A stretch of DNA of 64,000 nucleotides from Novosphingobium sp049354825 (lineage in GTDB: Bacteria > Pseudomonadota > Alphaproteobacteria > Sphingomonadales > Sphingomonadaceae), in contig NZ_CP186480.1 of assembly GCF_049354825.1 (NCBI RefSeq), positions 496,001 through 560,000 on the forward strand, read 5' to 3'. Below are positions 25,563 to 33,527 of this stretch, piece after piece; the first letter of the stretch is position 1; every line of letters begins with the position of its first letter. The position numbers and the translations under genes are program-made. The notes below the pieces were generated by a model. That model saw nothing but the letters and a program-made list of their open reading frames with translations, had not been told where the DNA came from and did no database searches.

Positions 25563-27017
25563 TCAGTCCATTTTCATCGCGCCGCCGCTGCCCAGCCGCA
25601 GCCTGGCGAACAGGGTGTAGCCCATCGGGTTCCTGCCATAGGCGCTGTCGAGCGCGGCCGGCGCGAAGAACCGCGCCGCGGTGCCGCCGAGCGACAGCGC
25701 GAAAGCGTTGCCGACCGGCAGCGTGTAGGCATAGCCCGCCTGCAGCTTGCTGACCCGGAAGGCCCGGTCGTGCAGCGGATCGGCGTGATCGGGAAACAGC
25801 TCGTCATTGGCGACGTTCTCGAACCGGCCGAACAGCGTGTGCGGCCCCGGCAGGTTCCAGTTCACTTCGCCGAGCCAGGCGGTCAGCGTATCGCCGGGCA
25901 GGCGGTTCTTGGCGGAAAAGGCGGCCATGGCAGCCAGGCCGCGGCCGGAATCGTACTGGACGCTGGCGGTCGTTCGGGCCTCGTCCTCGCCGGGGTGGAG
26001 CGCCTCTGGCTGCTTCAGGCGGCCGTGGCTGACCTGCATCGCCCAGTTTTCGCTCGGCAGGAAGGTGGCGCGCACGCTCCAGCTGTCGAGGCGCGGGGTC
26101 TCGATGTCCCAGCGATATTCGTCGGGTTCGCGGCCGCGAAAGCCCGACGCCTCGAGCTGCCAGGCCTTGCCGGCCAGCCCGGCGGTCACCACCCCGTACG
26201 TGATGTGGGTGGAATCGAACCAGTGGTGCGTGATCGGCGCCTCGGGATTCAACTGCGCCGAGCCGCGGTGCATGAACGCCGACGGGCCCAGGGCCGGTTC
26301 GCCGACCGGGCCGCCGTAAAGGAAGGCGGCGATGCCCGGGGCGATGTCCTTGTCGACCCGCGCGGCCAGCTCCATGAAAAGGTCGTGCGGGTGCTGGCGA
26401 TCGACCAGCGGGGCGCCGCCTGCAGTCTCGCCCGTGGCGAACAGGTTGGGATAGCCGCGCGCGCTCATCAGCGGCTCGGCGCTGAGCATCGTGCGCAGTT
26501 GCACGCGGCCGCCGGTGAACGGCTTTTCGACCATCAGCATCGCCATCGACTGTGCGTAGAGACCGTGGCCGCCGCGCGGTCCGCGCTGATCGGTGTAGAC
26601 GCCCCACACGAAGCCATGCGCCATCGCCATCCAGTCATCGCCCAGCGGGATATGAAGGCCCGGCATCATGCCCTCGGCAGCGGGAAGGCGGGCGGTGCCC
26701 GAACCTTCGGCCCGGCCGGCCGACGCATGGTCCATCGCCATGCCGTGATCCATCGCCATGCCGTGGTCCATCGCGGCATCCATCGCGTGATCCATGTCCG
26801 CGGGCATCGGGTGGTCGCCCGGCGCGCCGGCCTGCATCGCGCCCATCGACCCCATGTCCATGTGCTGGTGATCCATCGGCGCCGGCTGTGCCGCCGGCGG
26901 CGCGGCTGGCTGGGCCGCGGGCGCAGCAGTGCCGTGGCCGGCGTGGTCCTGGGCCAGCGCGGGTGCGGCCAGCGAGGTAGCGACCGCGGCCAGCGCGGTC
27001 CCGAGCATGATGTTCAT
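25563..27017 (-). CDS. Outer-membrane protein with a Met/His-rich N-terminus, probably metal related
   Basis: 484 aa. A signal peptide is clear (cleavage after APALA). Residues about 24-105 are low-complexity and rich in Met, His and Asp (MDHGMAMDHGMAMDH, MDHQHMDMGSM), a composition seen in copper-binding periplasmic or outer-membrane proteins. The rest (GFVWGVYTDQRGPRGGHGLYAQSMAM to the final MGYTLFARLRLGSG) alternates polar and hydrophobic residues like an outer-membrane barrel. Similar proteins sit in copper-resistance loci, but no copper ATPase or oxidase is nearby here. Function is inferred. A second ATG at 27008 is possible. Confidence 0.72.
   Translation of the reverse strand: MNIMLGTALAAVATSLAAPALAQDHAGHGTAAPAAQPAAPPAAQPAPMDHQHMDMGSMGAMQAGAPGDHPMPADMDHAMDAAMDHGMAMDHGMAMDHASAGRAEGSGTARLPAAEGMMPGLHIPLGDDWMAMAHGFVWGVYTDQRGPRGGHGLYAQSMAMLMVEKPFTGGRVQLRTMLSAEPLMSARGYPNLFATGETAGGAPLVDRQHPHDLFMELAARVDKDIAPGIAAFLYGGPVGEPALGPSAFMHRGSAQLNPEAPITHHWFDSTHITYGVVTAGLAGKAWQLEASGFRGREPDEYRWDIETPRLDSWSVRATFLPSENWAMQVSHGRLKQPEALHPGEDEARTTASVQYDSGRGLAAMAAFSAKNRLPGDTLTAWLGEVNWNLPGPHTLFGRFENVANDELFPDHADPLHDRAFRVSKLQAGYAYTLPVGNAFALSLGGTAARFFAPAALDSAYGRNPMGYTLFARLRLGSGGAMKMD
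26731..26800. repeat. Tandem 18-bp repeat encoding Met-Asp-His-Gly-Met-Ala units
   Basis: Two near-identical 18-bp units (26731-26748 and 26749-26766), followed by a degenerate third and fourth, encode the MDHGMA repeats of the outer-membrane protein. Copy number may vary between strains. Confidence 0.7.
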
Positions 27018-27122
27018 CCCGGGCCTTTAGGCTGCCGTGCGGGGCGCGGACAACCGCTTTGCGCCCATCCGCGCCGGGCCCGCGAAAACAAGTGTTAACC
27101 ACTTTGCGGCTAGCCGGGAGAC

Positions 27123-28169
27123 ATGGAGCGGGGCGGACGCTATCTCGGACTGGACGGGCTGCGCGGTGTCGCCGCGATCATGGTCGTCTTGTACCATTGC
27201 AAGATCGTCGCGCTGCACGGTTACCTTTCGGTCGACCTGTTCTTCCTGATGTCTGGGCTGGTGATCGCCAGCACGTACGAACCGCGTTTTGCGCGCGGCG
27301 CCATCGGCCTGCGCGCCTACATGGCGCAGCGCGCGGCGCGGCTCTATCCGATGCTTTTCCTGGGCGGCGTGCTGGGCCTGGTCTTCGTCACCGCTGGCCT
27401 GGTGGCCTACCGCCCGCAGGACGAAGCCGACCTTCTCATGGCCACGATCGGCCAGTTCACGCTGATCCCGTTCCTGGCCTTTGCGGCAGTGCCGTTCCCG
27501 CTCAACAACCCGCAGTGGACGGTGGTGTGGGAACTGATCGCCAATGCCGCCCATGCAACGGGCCTGTGGCGGGTGAAGGCGCGGGGGCTGGTGCCGATCG
27601 TGGGCATCGCGGCGGTCGTGCTACTCTATTACGGCGCCACCGAGTGGTCGCTGTGCCGCGGCATTTCGCCCGATACGCTGCCCGCCGGGCTGGCGCGCTG
27701 CGCGTTCGGGTTCTTTGGCGGGGTGCTGCTGTACCGCACGCGGGAGAGCTGGCAGCCAAGAATGCCGCGGGTGCATTTCGCGCTGCCGGCGATGCTGCTG
27801 GCGCTGGTCACTTCGATGCCGCCGTCGCTGGTGCCGCCGGGGCTGGGCTTCGGACTGTACGACGTCTTCCTGGTCGTCTTCGTGTTCCCGCCGCTGGTCA
27901 TGCTGGCGGCGCAGGCCCGCGCCGGCAGCGGCGCCGAAGCGCTTGGGCAGATGTCGTACCCGCTCTATGCGCTCAGCGAGCCGGTCATCTTCTGGCTGTT
28001 CGAGCGCGGATCGAGCCAGAACACGATGATCGCCGGGACGGCCGCGATGTGCGCGGCGAGCTGGGCGATGGGACGTTGGGTGGATGCCCCGCTCAATGCC
28101 CTGCGGCACGCGCGGCGGCGGGCGCGCCAGGTCGAGGCAGCGCCTGCAGGCGTGCTGCAGGCCGCCTGA
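27123..28169 (+). CDS. Acyltransferase 3 family membrane protein
   Basis: 348 aa, polytopic. It opens with the family signature RYLGLDGLRGVAAIMVVLYH, followed by SVDLFFLMSGLVIA and RAARLYPMLFLG. These carry the conserved Arg/His pair used by OafA/YrhL-type enzymes to O-acylate sugars or lipids. About eight to ten hydrophobic segments follow. It is divergent from the Met/His-rich protein (about 105 bp between starts) and convergent with the ACP gene. The acceptor cannot be read from sequence. Confidence 0.88.
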   Translation: MERGGRYLGLDGLRGVAAIMVVLYHCKIVALHGYLSVDLFFLMSGLVIASTYEPRFARGAIGLRAYMAQRAARLYPMLFLGGVLGLVFVTAGLVAYRPQDEADLLMATIGQFTLIPFLAFAAVPFPLNNPQWTVVWELIANAAHATGLWRVKARGLVPIVGIAAVVLLYYGATEWSLCRGISPDTLPAGLARCAFGFFGGVLLYRTRESWQPRMPRVHFALPAMLLALVTSMPPSLVPPGLGFGLYDVFLVVFVFPPLVMLAAQARAGSGAEALGQMSYPLYALSEPVIFWLFERGSSQNTMIAGTAAMCAASWAMGRWVDAPLNALRHARRRARQVEAAPAGVLQAA

Positions 28170-28175
28170 TCGGGG

Positions 28176-28448
28176 TCAGGACTCCGCGCCGGCCGCCACC
28201 TTGGCCTCCGCAAACGCTAGCAGCGCGCCATAGGTCTCCAGCATCTCGCCATCGACCTCGTCGTCGTCGATGACGATCCCCAGGCGGTCTTCCATTTCGG
28301 TCAGCAGCCCTGCGACCGCCATCGAATCGAGCTCGGGCAAGTCGCCGAACAGGCCGGTGTCCGCGTCGAACCCGGCGACCCGGTCTGCGTCCAGGCCCAG
28401 GACTTCGGCCAAGATGGCGCGCAGCTTCGCGTCGGTGTGGTCGGTCAT
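28176..28448 (-). CDS. Acyl carrier protein
   Basis: 90 aa, acidic, with the phosphopantetheine attachment motif ELDSMAV (Ser42) preceded by FGDLP and followed by EMEDRLGIVIDDDEVDGEMLETYG. This is the pattern of a stand-alone carrier protein for a secondary pathway rather than the fatty-acid AcpP. It is divergent from the AMP-forming ligase, with about 100 bp between starts, so the two probably form a shared pathway in which the ligase loads the carrier. Confidence 0.88.
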   Translation of the reverse strand: MTDHTDAKLRAILAEVLGLDADRVAGFDADTGLFGDLPELDSMAVAGLLTEMEDRLGIVIDDDEVDGEMLETYGALLAFAEAKVAAGAES

Positions 28449-28547
28449 GCGGCGCTTTCCCCGTGCTGCGGTGCAGCGCGCCTTAACCGCGCGGCCACGG
28501 GGCTTCAAGTGCCCGCCGCGCCGTGATAGCGCGGTCCGGACGCGCCG

Positions 28548-30059
28548 ATGCCAGATCCCACGCCTCTGCCCGCGGCCCGGCCGCATCCGATCGACCACGT
28601 GGCGATGCGCGGCGCGCCCGGCGACCCCGCGCTGGTGCTGCGCGCCGAAACGCTGACGTTCGCCGCCCTCGAAGACCGCGTCGCGCGGCTCGCCGGCTGG
28701 CTGGCGGCACAAGGGTTCGAGCGCGGCGCACGCATAGCCAGTTGGGCGGGCAAGGGCGCGCTGACCTGCCTGTTGCCGCTGGCCGCGCCGCGCGCCGGGC
28801 TGGTCCACGTACCGGTCAACCCGGCGCTGAAACACCTGCAGGTCGCGCATATCCTGGCCGATAGCGGCGCGGTGCTGCTCGCCGGCACGGCTGCACGGCT
28901 GCAGACGCTGGCGCCTGCGGACACGCCCGCGGCCTGCCGGACGATCGGCGAGCGCGACCTGATGACCGCGGCGGCCGAGGCCCCGCCGCTGCCCCCGTCC
29001 GCCGCCGCGCCGGACGATCTCGCCGCGATCCTTTATACCAGCGGTTCGACCGGCCGGCCCAAGGGGGTCATGCTCAGCCACGCGAACCTCTGGCTCGGCG
29101 CCGAGAGCGTCGCCGGCTATCTCGAACTGGCGCCGTCCGACCGGACCCTGGCGGTCCTGCCGCTGGCGTTCGATTATGGCCAGAACCAGCTGCTTTCCAC
29201 CTGGTTCGCGGGCGCGGCGGTGGTGCCGCTCGATTACCTGTCGGCGCGCGACGTCATCAAGGCGGCGGCGCGCGAGGGGATCACCACGCTGGCCGGCGTG
29301 CCGCCGCTGTGGTGGCAACTGGTCGACGCGGCGTGGCCTGCCGGGGCCGCGAACCGCCTGCTGCGCCTCACCAATAGCGGCGGCGCGCTGACCGAACCCC
29401 TGGTCCGCCGGATGCGCGCGACGTTTCCGCGGGCGCGCGTCTTCGCGATGTACGGCCTGACCGAGGCGTTTCGCTCTACCTACCTCGATCCCGCCCTGAT
29501 CGACGCCCATCCGACTTCGATCGGCCGCGCGATTCCCCACGCCGAGATCCTTGTCGTCGGCGACAACGGCGAGGATGCCGAGGAGGGCGAGCTGGTCCAC
29601 GCCGGGCCACTGGTGGCGCACGGGTACTGGCGCGATCCGGTGCGCGCGGCCGAACGGTTTCGTCCCGCGCCGACCGCGTCCCGCTACGGCGGCATGGCGG
29701 TATGGTCTGGCGACCGGGTGCGGCGCGACGCCGACGGTCTGCTCCATTTCGTCGGCCGCCGGGACGCGATGATCAAGACCGCCGGCAACCGGGTCAGTCC
29801 GCATGAGGTGGAGGAGGCCGCCGTCGCCAGCGGCCTTGCCAGCGAGGCGGCGGCGCTGGGCGTTCCGGACGAGCGGCTTGGCCAGGCGATCCACCTGGTC
29901 GTGCGCGGTTCGGGCGACACGGCCGCGCTGAAGCGCAGCCTGCTGGAGACGCTGCCCACTTTCATGCAGCCGCGCAGCATAGAGTGGCGCGCGGCCCTGC
30001 CGACCGGACCCAACGGCAAGATCGATCGCCAGGCGCTGGCGCGGGAGGTGATGACGTGA
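28548..30059 (+). CDS. AMP-forming acyl ligase, exosortase-A-associated type
   Basis: 503 aa, ANL superfamily. The adenylation motif ILYTSGSTGRPKGVMLSH lies at residues 161-178. MYGLTEAF, the SGDR-type motif (VWSGDRVRRDADG) and the C-terminal lysine in GPNGKIDR follow. The family activates a carboxylate as acyl-AMP and passes it to CoA or a carrier protein. The sequence and the pairing with the next gene fit the exosortase-A-associated acyl-CoA ligase group. Its stop overlaps the decarboxylase GTG start (GTGA). The likely acceptor is the neighbouring ACP. Confidence 0.88.
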   Translation: MPDPTPLPAARPHPIDHVAMRGAPGDPALVLRAETLTFAALEDRVARLAGWLAAQGFERGARIASWAGKGALTCLLPLAAPRAGLVHVPVNPALKHLQVAHILADSGAVLLAGTAARLQTLAPADTPAACRTIGERDLMTAAAEAPPLPPSAAAPDDLAAILYTSGSTGRPKGVMLSHANLWLGAESVAGYLELAPSDRTLAVLPLAFDYGQNQLLSTWFAGAAVVPLDYLSARDVIKAAAREGITTLAGVPPLWWQLVDAAWPAGAANRLLRLTNSGGALTEPLVRRMRATFPRARVFAMYGLTEAFRSTYLDPALIDAHPTSIGRAIPHAEILVVGDNGEDAEEGELVHAGPLVAHGYWRDPVRAAERFRPAPTASRYGGMAVWSGDRVRRDADGLLHFVGRRDAMIKTAGNRVSPHEVEEAAVASGLASEAAALGVPDERLGQAIHLVVRGSGDTAALKRSLLETLPTFMQPRSIEWRAALPTGPNGKIDRQALAREVMT

Positions 30060-31291
30060 AGCCATTGGGGCCGATCCCGCCCGGCTACGCCGGTCCCGGC
30101 GGTGCGCTGGCGGTGGCCGGCCACGATGCCGAGGCGCTGGTCGCGATGGCGGGCGATACTCCGGCCTTCGTCTATTCGCTTGACTACGTGCGCGCGCGCA
30201 TAGCCGCGCTGCGCAGCGCGCTGCCCAATGGCGTCGAAATCCATTATGCCATCAAGGCCAATCCGTTGCCGGCACTTGTTGAGAACATGATCGAACTGGT
30301 CGACGGGTTCGATGTGGCCTCGGGCGGCGAACTGGCGCGGTTAGGCGACCTCGGCATAGAGGGAGGCCGCATCAGCTTTGCCGGGCCGGGCAAGCGCGAC
30401 GACGAGCTTGCCGCCGCGATTCGCGCCGGGGTGACGCTGAACTGCGAGTCCGAAGGCGAGGTCGGGCGAGCGCTGGCGCAGGGCGCCGCGCTGGCCACGC
30501 GCCCGCAATTGGCGATCCGCGTCAACCCGCCGTTCGATCTCAAGGGCTCGGGCATGAAGATGGGCGGCGGCGCGCGCCCTTTCGGCGTCGATGCCGATCG
30601 CGTCCCGGCGCTGGCCCGGCATATTCTTGCCGCGGGCGCGGACTGGCGCGGCCTGCATATCTTCGCGGGCAGCCAGTCGCTTGACAGCGCGGCCATAATC
30701 GCCGCGCAGCGCGCGACCGTCGCGCTGGCGGGCGAGCTTGCCGAGGCGATCGGCACGCCGCCGCCAGCCTGCAACCTGGGGGGCGGGTTCGGCATCCCCT
30801 ATTTCGCCGGCGACACACCGATCGACCTTGCCGCCATCGGCGGCGCGCTGGCGCAGGCGCTGGCGCAGCGGCCCGCCAGCCTTGCGGGGACGCGGTTCTG
30901 CATTGAGCTCGGCCGCTACATCGTGGGCGAGGCGGGGGTTTACCTGACCCGCGTGGTCGACCGAAAGGAAAGTCACGGCGCCACCTTCCTGGTCGTTGAC
31001 GGCGGCATGCACCACCAGCTGGCCGCCAGCGGCAATTTCGGCACCGTGGTGCGGCGCAATTACCCCGTCGCGGTGGCCGCCAGGATGTGCGCGCCGGGCG
31101 AGGAGGAGGAAGTCAGCGTCGTCGGCTGCCTGTGCACCCCGCTCGACCGGCTGGCCGACAGCGCGTTGCTGCCGCGGGCCGATGTTGGCGACCTGATCGC
31201 GGTTTTCTGCGCCGGCGCCTATGGTGCCAGCGCCAGCCCGGCGGCGTTCCTCGGCCATCCGCCCGCGCGCGAGATCGTGGTCGGCAGCTAA
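30056..31291 (+). CDS. PLP-dependent decarboxylase, exosortase-A-associated type
   Basis: 411 aa, alanine-racemase-like (fold III) PLP enzyme related to diaminopimelate and ornithine decarboxylases. The PLP lysine is K67 in EIHYAIKANPLP. The glycine-rich phosphate loop is in NLGGGFGIP, and a C-terminal cysteine (VGCLCTPLDRLADS) contributes to the active site in this family. GSGMKMGGGARPFGVD marks the exosortase-associated subgroup. It starts with GTG inside the ligase stop. Substrate unknown; an amino acid whose amine is used with the ligase and ACP is a reasonable guess. Confidence 0.88.
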   Translation: MKPLGPIPPGYAGPGGALAVAGHDAEALVAMAGDTPAFVYSLDYVRARIAALRSALPNGVEIHYAIKANPLPALVENMIELVDGFDVASGGELARLGDLGIEGGRISFAGPGKRDDELAAAIRAGVTLNCESEGEVGRALAQGAALATRPQLAIRVNPPFDLKGSGMKMGGGARPFGVDADRVPALARHILAAGADWRGLHIFAGSQSLDSAAIIAAQRATVALAGELAEAIGTPPPACNLGGGFGIPYFAGDTPIDLAAIGGALAQALAQRPASLAGTRFCIELGRYIVGEAGVYLTRVVDRKESHGATFLVVDGGMHHQLAASGNFGTVVRRNYPVAVAARMCAPGEEEEVSVVGCLCTPLDRLADSALLPRADVGDLIAVFCAGAYGASASPAAFLGHPPAREIVVGS

Positions 31292-31361
31292 CCTAATCTT
31301 CACCCTGCGCCCGTTAATCTGCGCGCTTTCCGGGCCATGACCGCAGGGGGCGGGCAGCAGC

Positions 31362-32222
31362 ATGATTCACGATCCCGTTGCGGGCCATTTCCGCAGCCGC
31401 GGCGAAGACGCCGCGCTGGCGCAAGTTGCGCTGCTGCTGACCGATGAGCGGGCGATGTTCGCGCTGACTGCGCCTGCGGGGGCCGGCAAGACCGCCTTCC
31501 TGGCGCGCCTGACCGCAACGGTGAGCGACCGCGAGGGGTTCGCCGTCATCGACGCGGCCGATAGCGACGGCACCCCCCTGACCGAGCGCGTCGCACGGGC
31601 ATTTCGCCACGCTAACCCGGTGCACTTCGAAACTGCGATGGCTCGCCGGGCCGAAGCCGGGCTGGGCGCCCTGCTGGCCCTCGACGGGGCCGAATGGCTC
31701 GATGACGGGGAACGCGGCGCGCTCGAACAACTGGTCGCTGCCTGTCCGGCGCTGCGCATCCTGCTGATCGGCAGGCCGGTTTCGGCGCTTGGCCCTTACC
31801 AGGCCGCGGTCCTGGCGCCGCTCGCCGCCAGCGAGGTCGCGCCGTTCCTGGCCAGGGCCCTGGGGCAAGGCGGGCCGACATTCGACCAGCGGGTCTTCAC
31901 GCGCCTGCACGCCTTAGGCGAGGGGCGGCCGGGTGCGGTGCTGGCGCTGGCGCGGCGCGTCGTGGCTCTGGCCCATGCAACCGGGCGCGCCCGCGTCGAC
32001 TGCGGGATGCTCGACGCGGTCCTCCTCCCGGCCGCGCCACAAGTCGCCTCCGCCGAGCCATTGGCGCGTCCGGAGCCGCTGGCGAATCCGGACTTTGCGG
32101 CGCTGAATGAGCGGATCGACCGGCTCGAGGAGCGGGTCATCGAGCAGGAACAGACCGTTCGTCATGCGCTGACGATGCTGATCGAATGGATCGAGGACGG
32201 CGCGCGGCGAGCCGCCGCCTGA
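31362..32222 (+). CDS. P-loop ATPase with C-terminal coiled coil (ExeA/XrtA-associated style)
   Basis: 286 aa. Walker A is APAGAGKTAFLARL (Lys43) and a Walker B-like LLALDGAEWLD lies near residue 105. Residues about 250-280 form a short amphipathic coiled coil (LNERIDRLEERVIEQEQTVRH). The layout resembles the small AAA ATPases (ExeA-like) found in exosortase loci, but the family assignment is only moderate. It begins 70 bp after the decarboxylase on the same strand, so it probably belongs to that operon. A peptidoglycan or export role is not shown. Confidence 0.65.
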   Translation: MIHDPVAGHFRSRGEDAALAQVALLLTDERAMFALTAPAGAGKTAFLARLTATVSDREGFAVIDAADSDGTPLTERVARAFRHANPVHFETAMARRAEAGLGALLALDGAEWLDDGERGALEQLVAACPALRILLIGRPVSALGPYQAAVLAPLAASEVAPFLARALGQGGPTFDQRVFTRLHALGEGRPGAVLALARRVVALAHATGRARVDCGMLDAVLLPAAPQVASAEPLARPEPLANPDFAALNERIDRLEERVIEQEQTVRHALTMLIEWIEDGARRAAA

Positions 32223-32545
32223 CGAATCGCCCGGTGTGGCCGCAAGTCCACACTCCGGCCCTGCCGCCCGGGCGCGCACGCCGGCCGCGTAAGCGCCGCA
32301 TGGGCTCGGTCCGCAGGCCGCGACCCGACAAACCGTTTTACGATTCGGCGCAACTGCGCGGCTATGCCCGTCAGCGGCAGAAATCCGGTCACCAATCCTG
32401 TCGCTGATTCAATTCGGGACAGCGTTAACCATCGAGTCCGGAAAAATTCCTTTGCACGGGGACTCCCACGGCCGCTAAATTCCTAACGTCGCATACGAAA
32501 CGTCACGGTGTCGGTTGCGGCGGGTTGCAAGCGGGGGACATGACA
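32223..32545 (+). other. Gap of about 320 bp upstream of the crotonase, no confident gene
   Basis: A small stem (GTGTGG at 32234-32239 with CCACAC at 32248-32253) follows the ATPase stop and could end transcription. A short reading frame (ATG 32300 to stop 32407, 35 aa, PRPDKPFYDSAQLRGYARQ) has no recognised family and may be noise. The last 140 bp are less GC-rich than the surroundings and hold a likely promoter (32452-32481). Confidence 0.5.
32452..32481 (+). promoter_or_regulatory. Probable promoter of the RpfF-like gene
   Basis: TTGCAC (32452-32457), an 18-bp spacer and TAAATT (32476-32481) fit a housekeeping sigma factor promoter. Transcription would begin near 32488, giving a leader of about 58 nt before the ATG at 32546. 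The flanking AAAAATT stretch is a local drop in GC. Not tested experimentally. Confidence 0.45.
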
Positions 32546-33526
32546 ATGGATCGGCTCGCGCACGATCTCGCCAATCGGGACACTGACACCGGGGGCACCG
32601 CGCCCGAAGACATCCACGGCGATGTGCCGGCGCTGTTCTTCGGCAGCCCAGGATCGGCCGCGGAGGACGCCTCGCTCCGGCTCGCGATCCCTGCGGACCT
32701 TCTCGCCCTGCCGGAACTGGACGTGCTTTACGACGGCGCGACCGCGGCGCTGTGGACGTTCATGCGCCCCACCGGTCGGCCCAGCTTCACGCCGACGATG
32801 CTGGGCGATTTCGTCCGCTGGCAGGACCTGATCGGCAATCACTTCGGACCCGGCAAAGTGCCGCTCAATTACCTGGTGCTGGGCAGCCGCGCCCCGGGCG
32901 TGTTCTGCTTCGGCGGCGATCTGGAACTGTTCGCGGCGCTGATCCGCGCCCGCGACCGCGCCGGCCTGGCTGCTTACGGCCACCGCTGCGTCGAAATCCT
33001 GCACAAGAACATGGCCGCGCTCGACATCCCGATGCTGACTGTCGGCCTGGTGCAGGGGCAGGCGCTGGGCGGCGGGTTCGAGGCGCTGCTGTCGTTCGAT
33101 GTCATCATTGCCGAGCGCGGCAGCACGTTCGGCTTGCCCGAAATCATGTTCGGGCTGTTCCCCGGCATGGGCGCGCACGCGATCCTGGCCCGCAAGCTGG
33201 GCACCGCGCTGGCCGACCGGCTGATCCTGTCGAACGAGACCTTCACTGCAGAAGCGATGCACGCGATGGGCATCGTCCACCACCTTGCCGAACCTGGCGA
33301 GGGCGTGGCCGCTGTCCGCGACTTCATGGCCAAGTCGCAGAGGCGCCATTCGGGCATGGTGGCGGCCAAGGCGGCAATGCGCCGTGCCGCGCCGCTGGCG
33401 CTGGACGAGCTGCGGGACATCGTTGACTTGTGGGCCGACGCGGCGCTGCGCCTCAGCCCGCAGGACCTCAAGCTGATGCAGCGCCTGGCGGGCGCGCAGG
33501 CGCGCCTCGCCAGGGCCGCGGCCTGA
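32546..33526 (+). CDS. RpfF-like crotonase, candidate DSF-family signal synthase
   Basis: 326 aa, crotonase fold. RpfF makes cis-2-unsaturated fatty acid (DSF) signals from acyl-ACP by thioesterase and dehydratase action using two glutamates 20 residues apart. Here E179 (LGGGFEALLSF) and E199 (FGLPEIMFGLFPGMGAH) keep that spacing and context. CFGGDLELFAALIRARDRAGL also matches the family. The GGGGGA ribosome site sits 7 nt before the ATG at 32546, so that start is preferred over 32540. The rpfC/rpfG or RpfR sensors are not nearby, but an ACP and acyl ligase lie about 3-4 kb upstream. Confidence 0.78.
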   Translation: MDRLAHDLANRDTDTGGTAPEDIHGDVPALFFGSPGSAAEDASLRLAIPADLLALPELDVLYDGATAALWTFMRPTGRPSFTPTMLGDFVRWQDLIGNHFGPGKVPLNYLVLGSRAPGVFCFGGDLELFAALIRARDRAGLAAYGHRCVEILHKNMAALDIPMLTVGLVQGQALGGGFEALLSFDVIIAERGSTFGLPEIMFGLFPGMGAHAILARKLGTALADRLILSNETFTAEAMHAMGIVHHLAEPGEGVAAVRDFMAKSQRRHSGMVAAKAAMRRAAPLALDELRDIVDLWADAALRLSPQDLKLMQRLAGAQARLARAAA

Positions 33527-33527
33527 C

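Noticed and set aside
28176..32222. A complete exosortase/EPS locus
   Set aside because: No exosortase, glycosyltransferase, chain-length protein or PEP-CTERM protein is encoded nearby; only associated enzymes are seen.
32300..32407. A 35-aa reading frame in the gap before the crotonase
   Set aside because: No family, no ribosome site of note and a basic low-information sequence; kept only as a remark in the gap entry.
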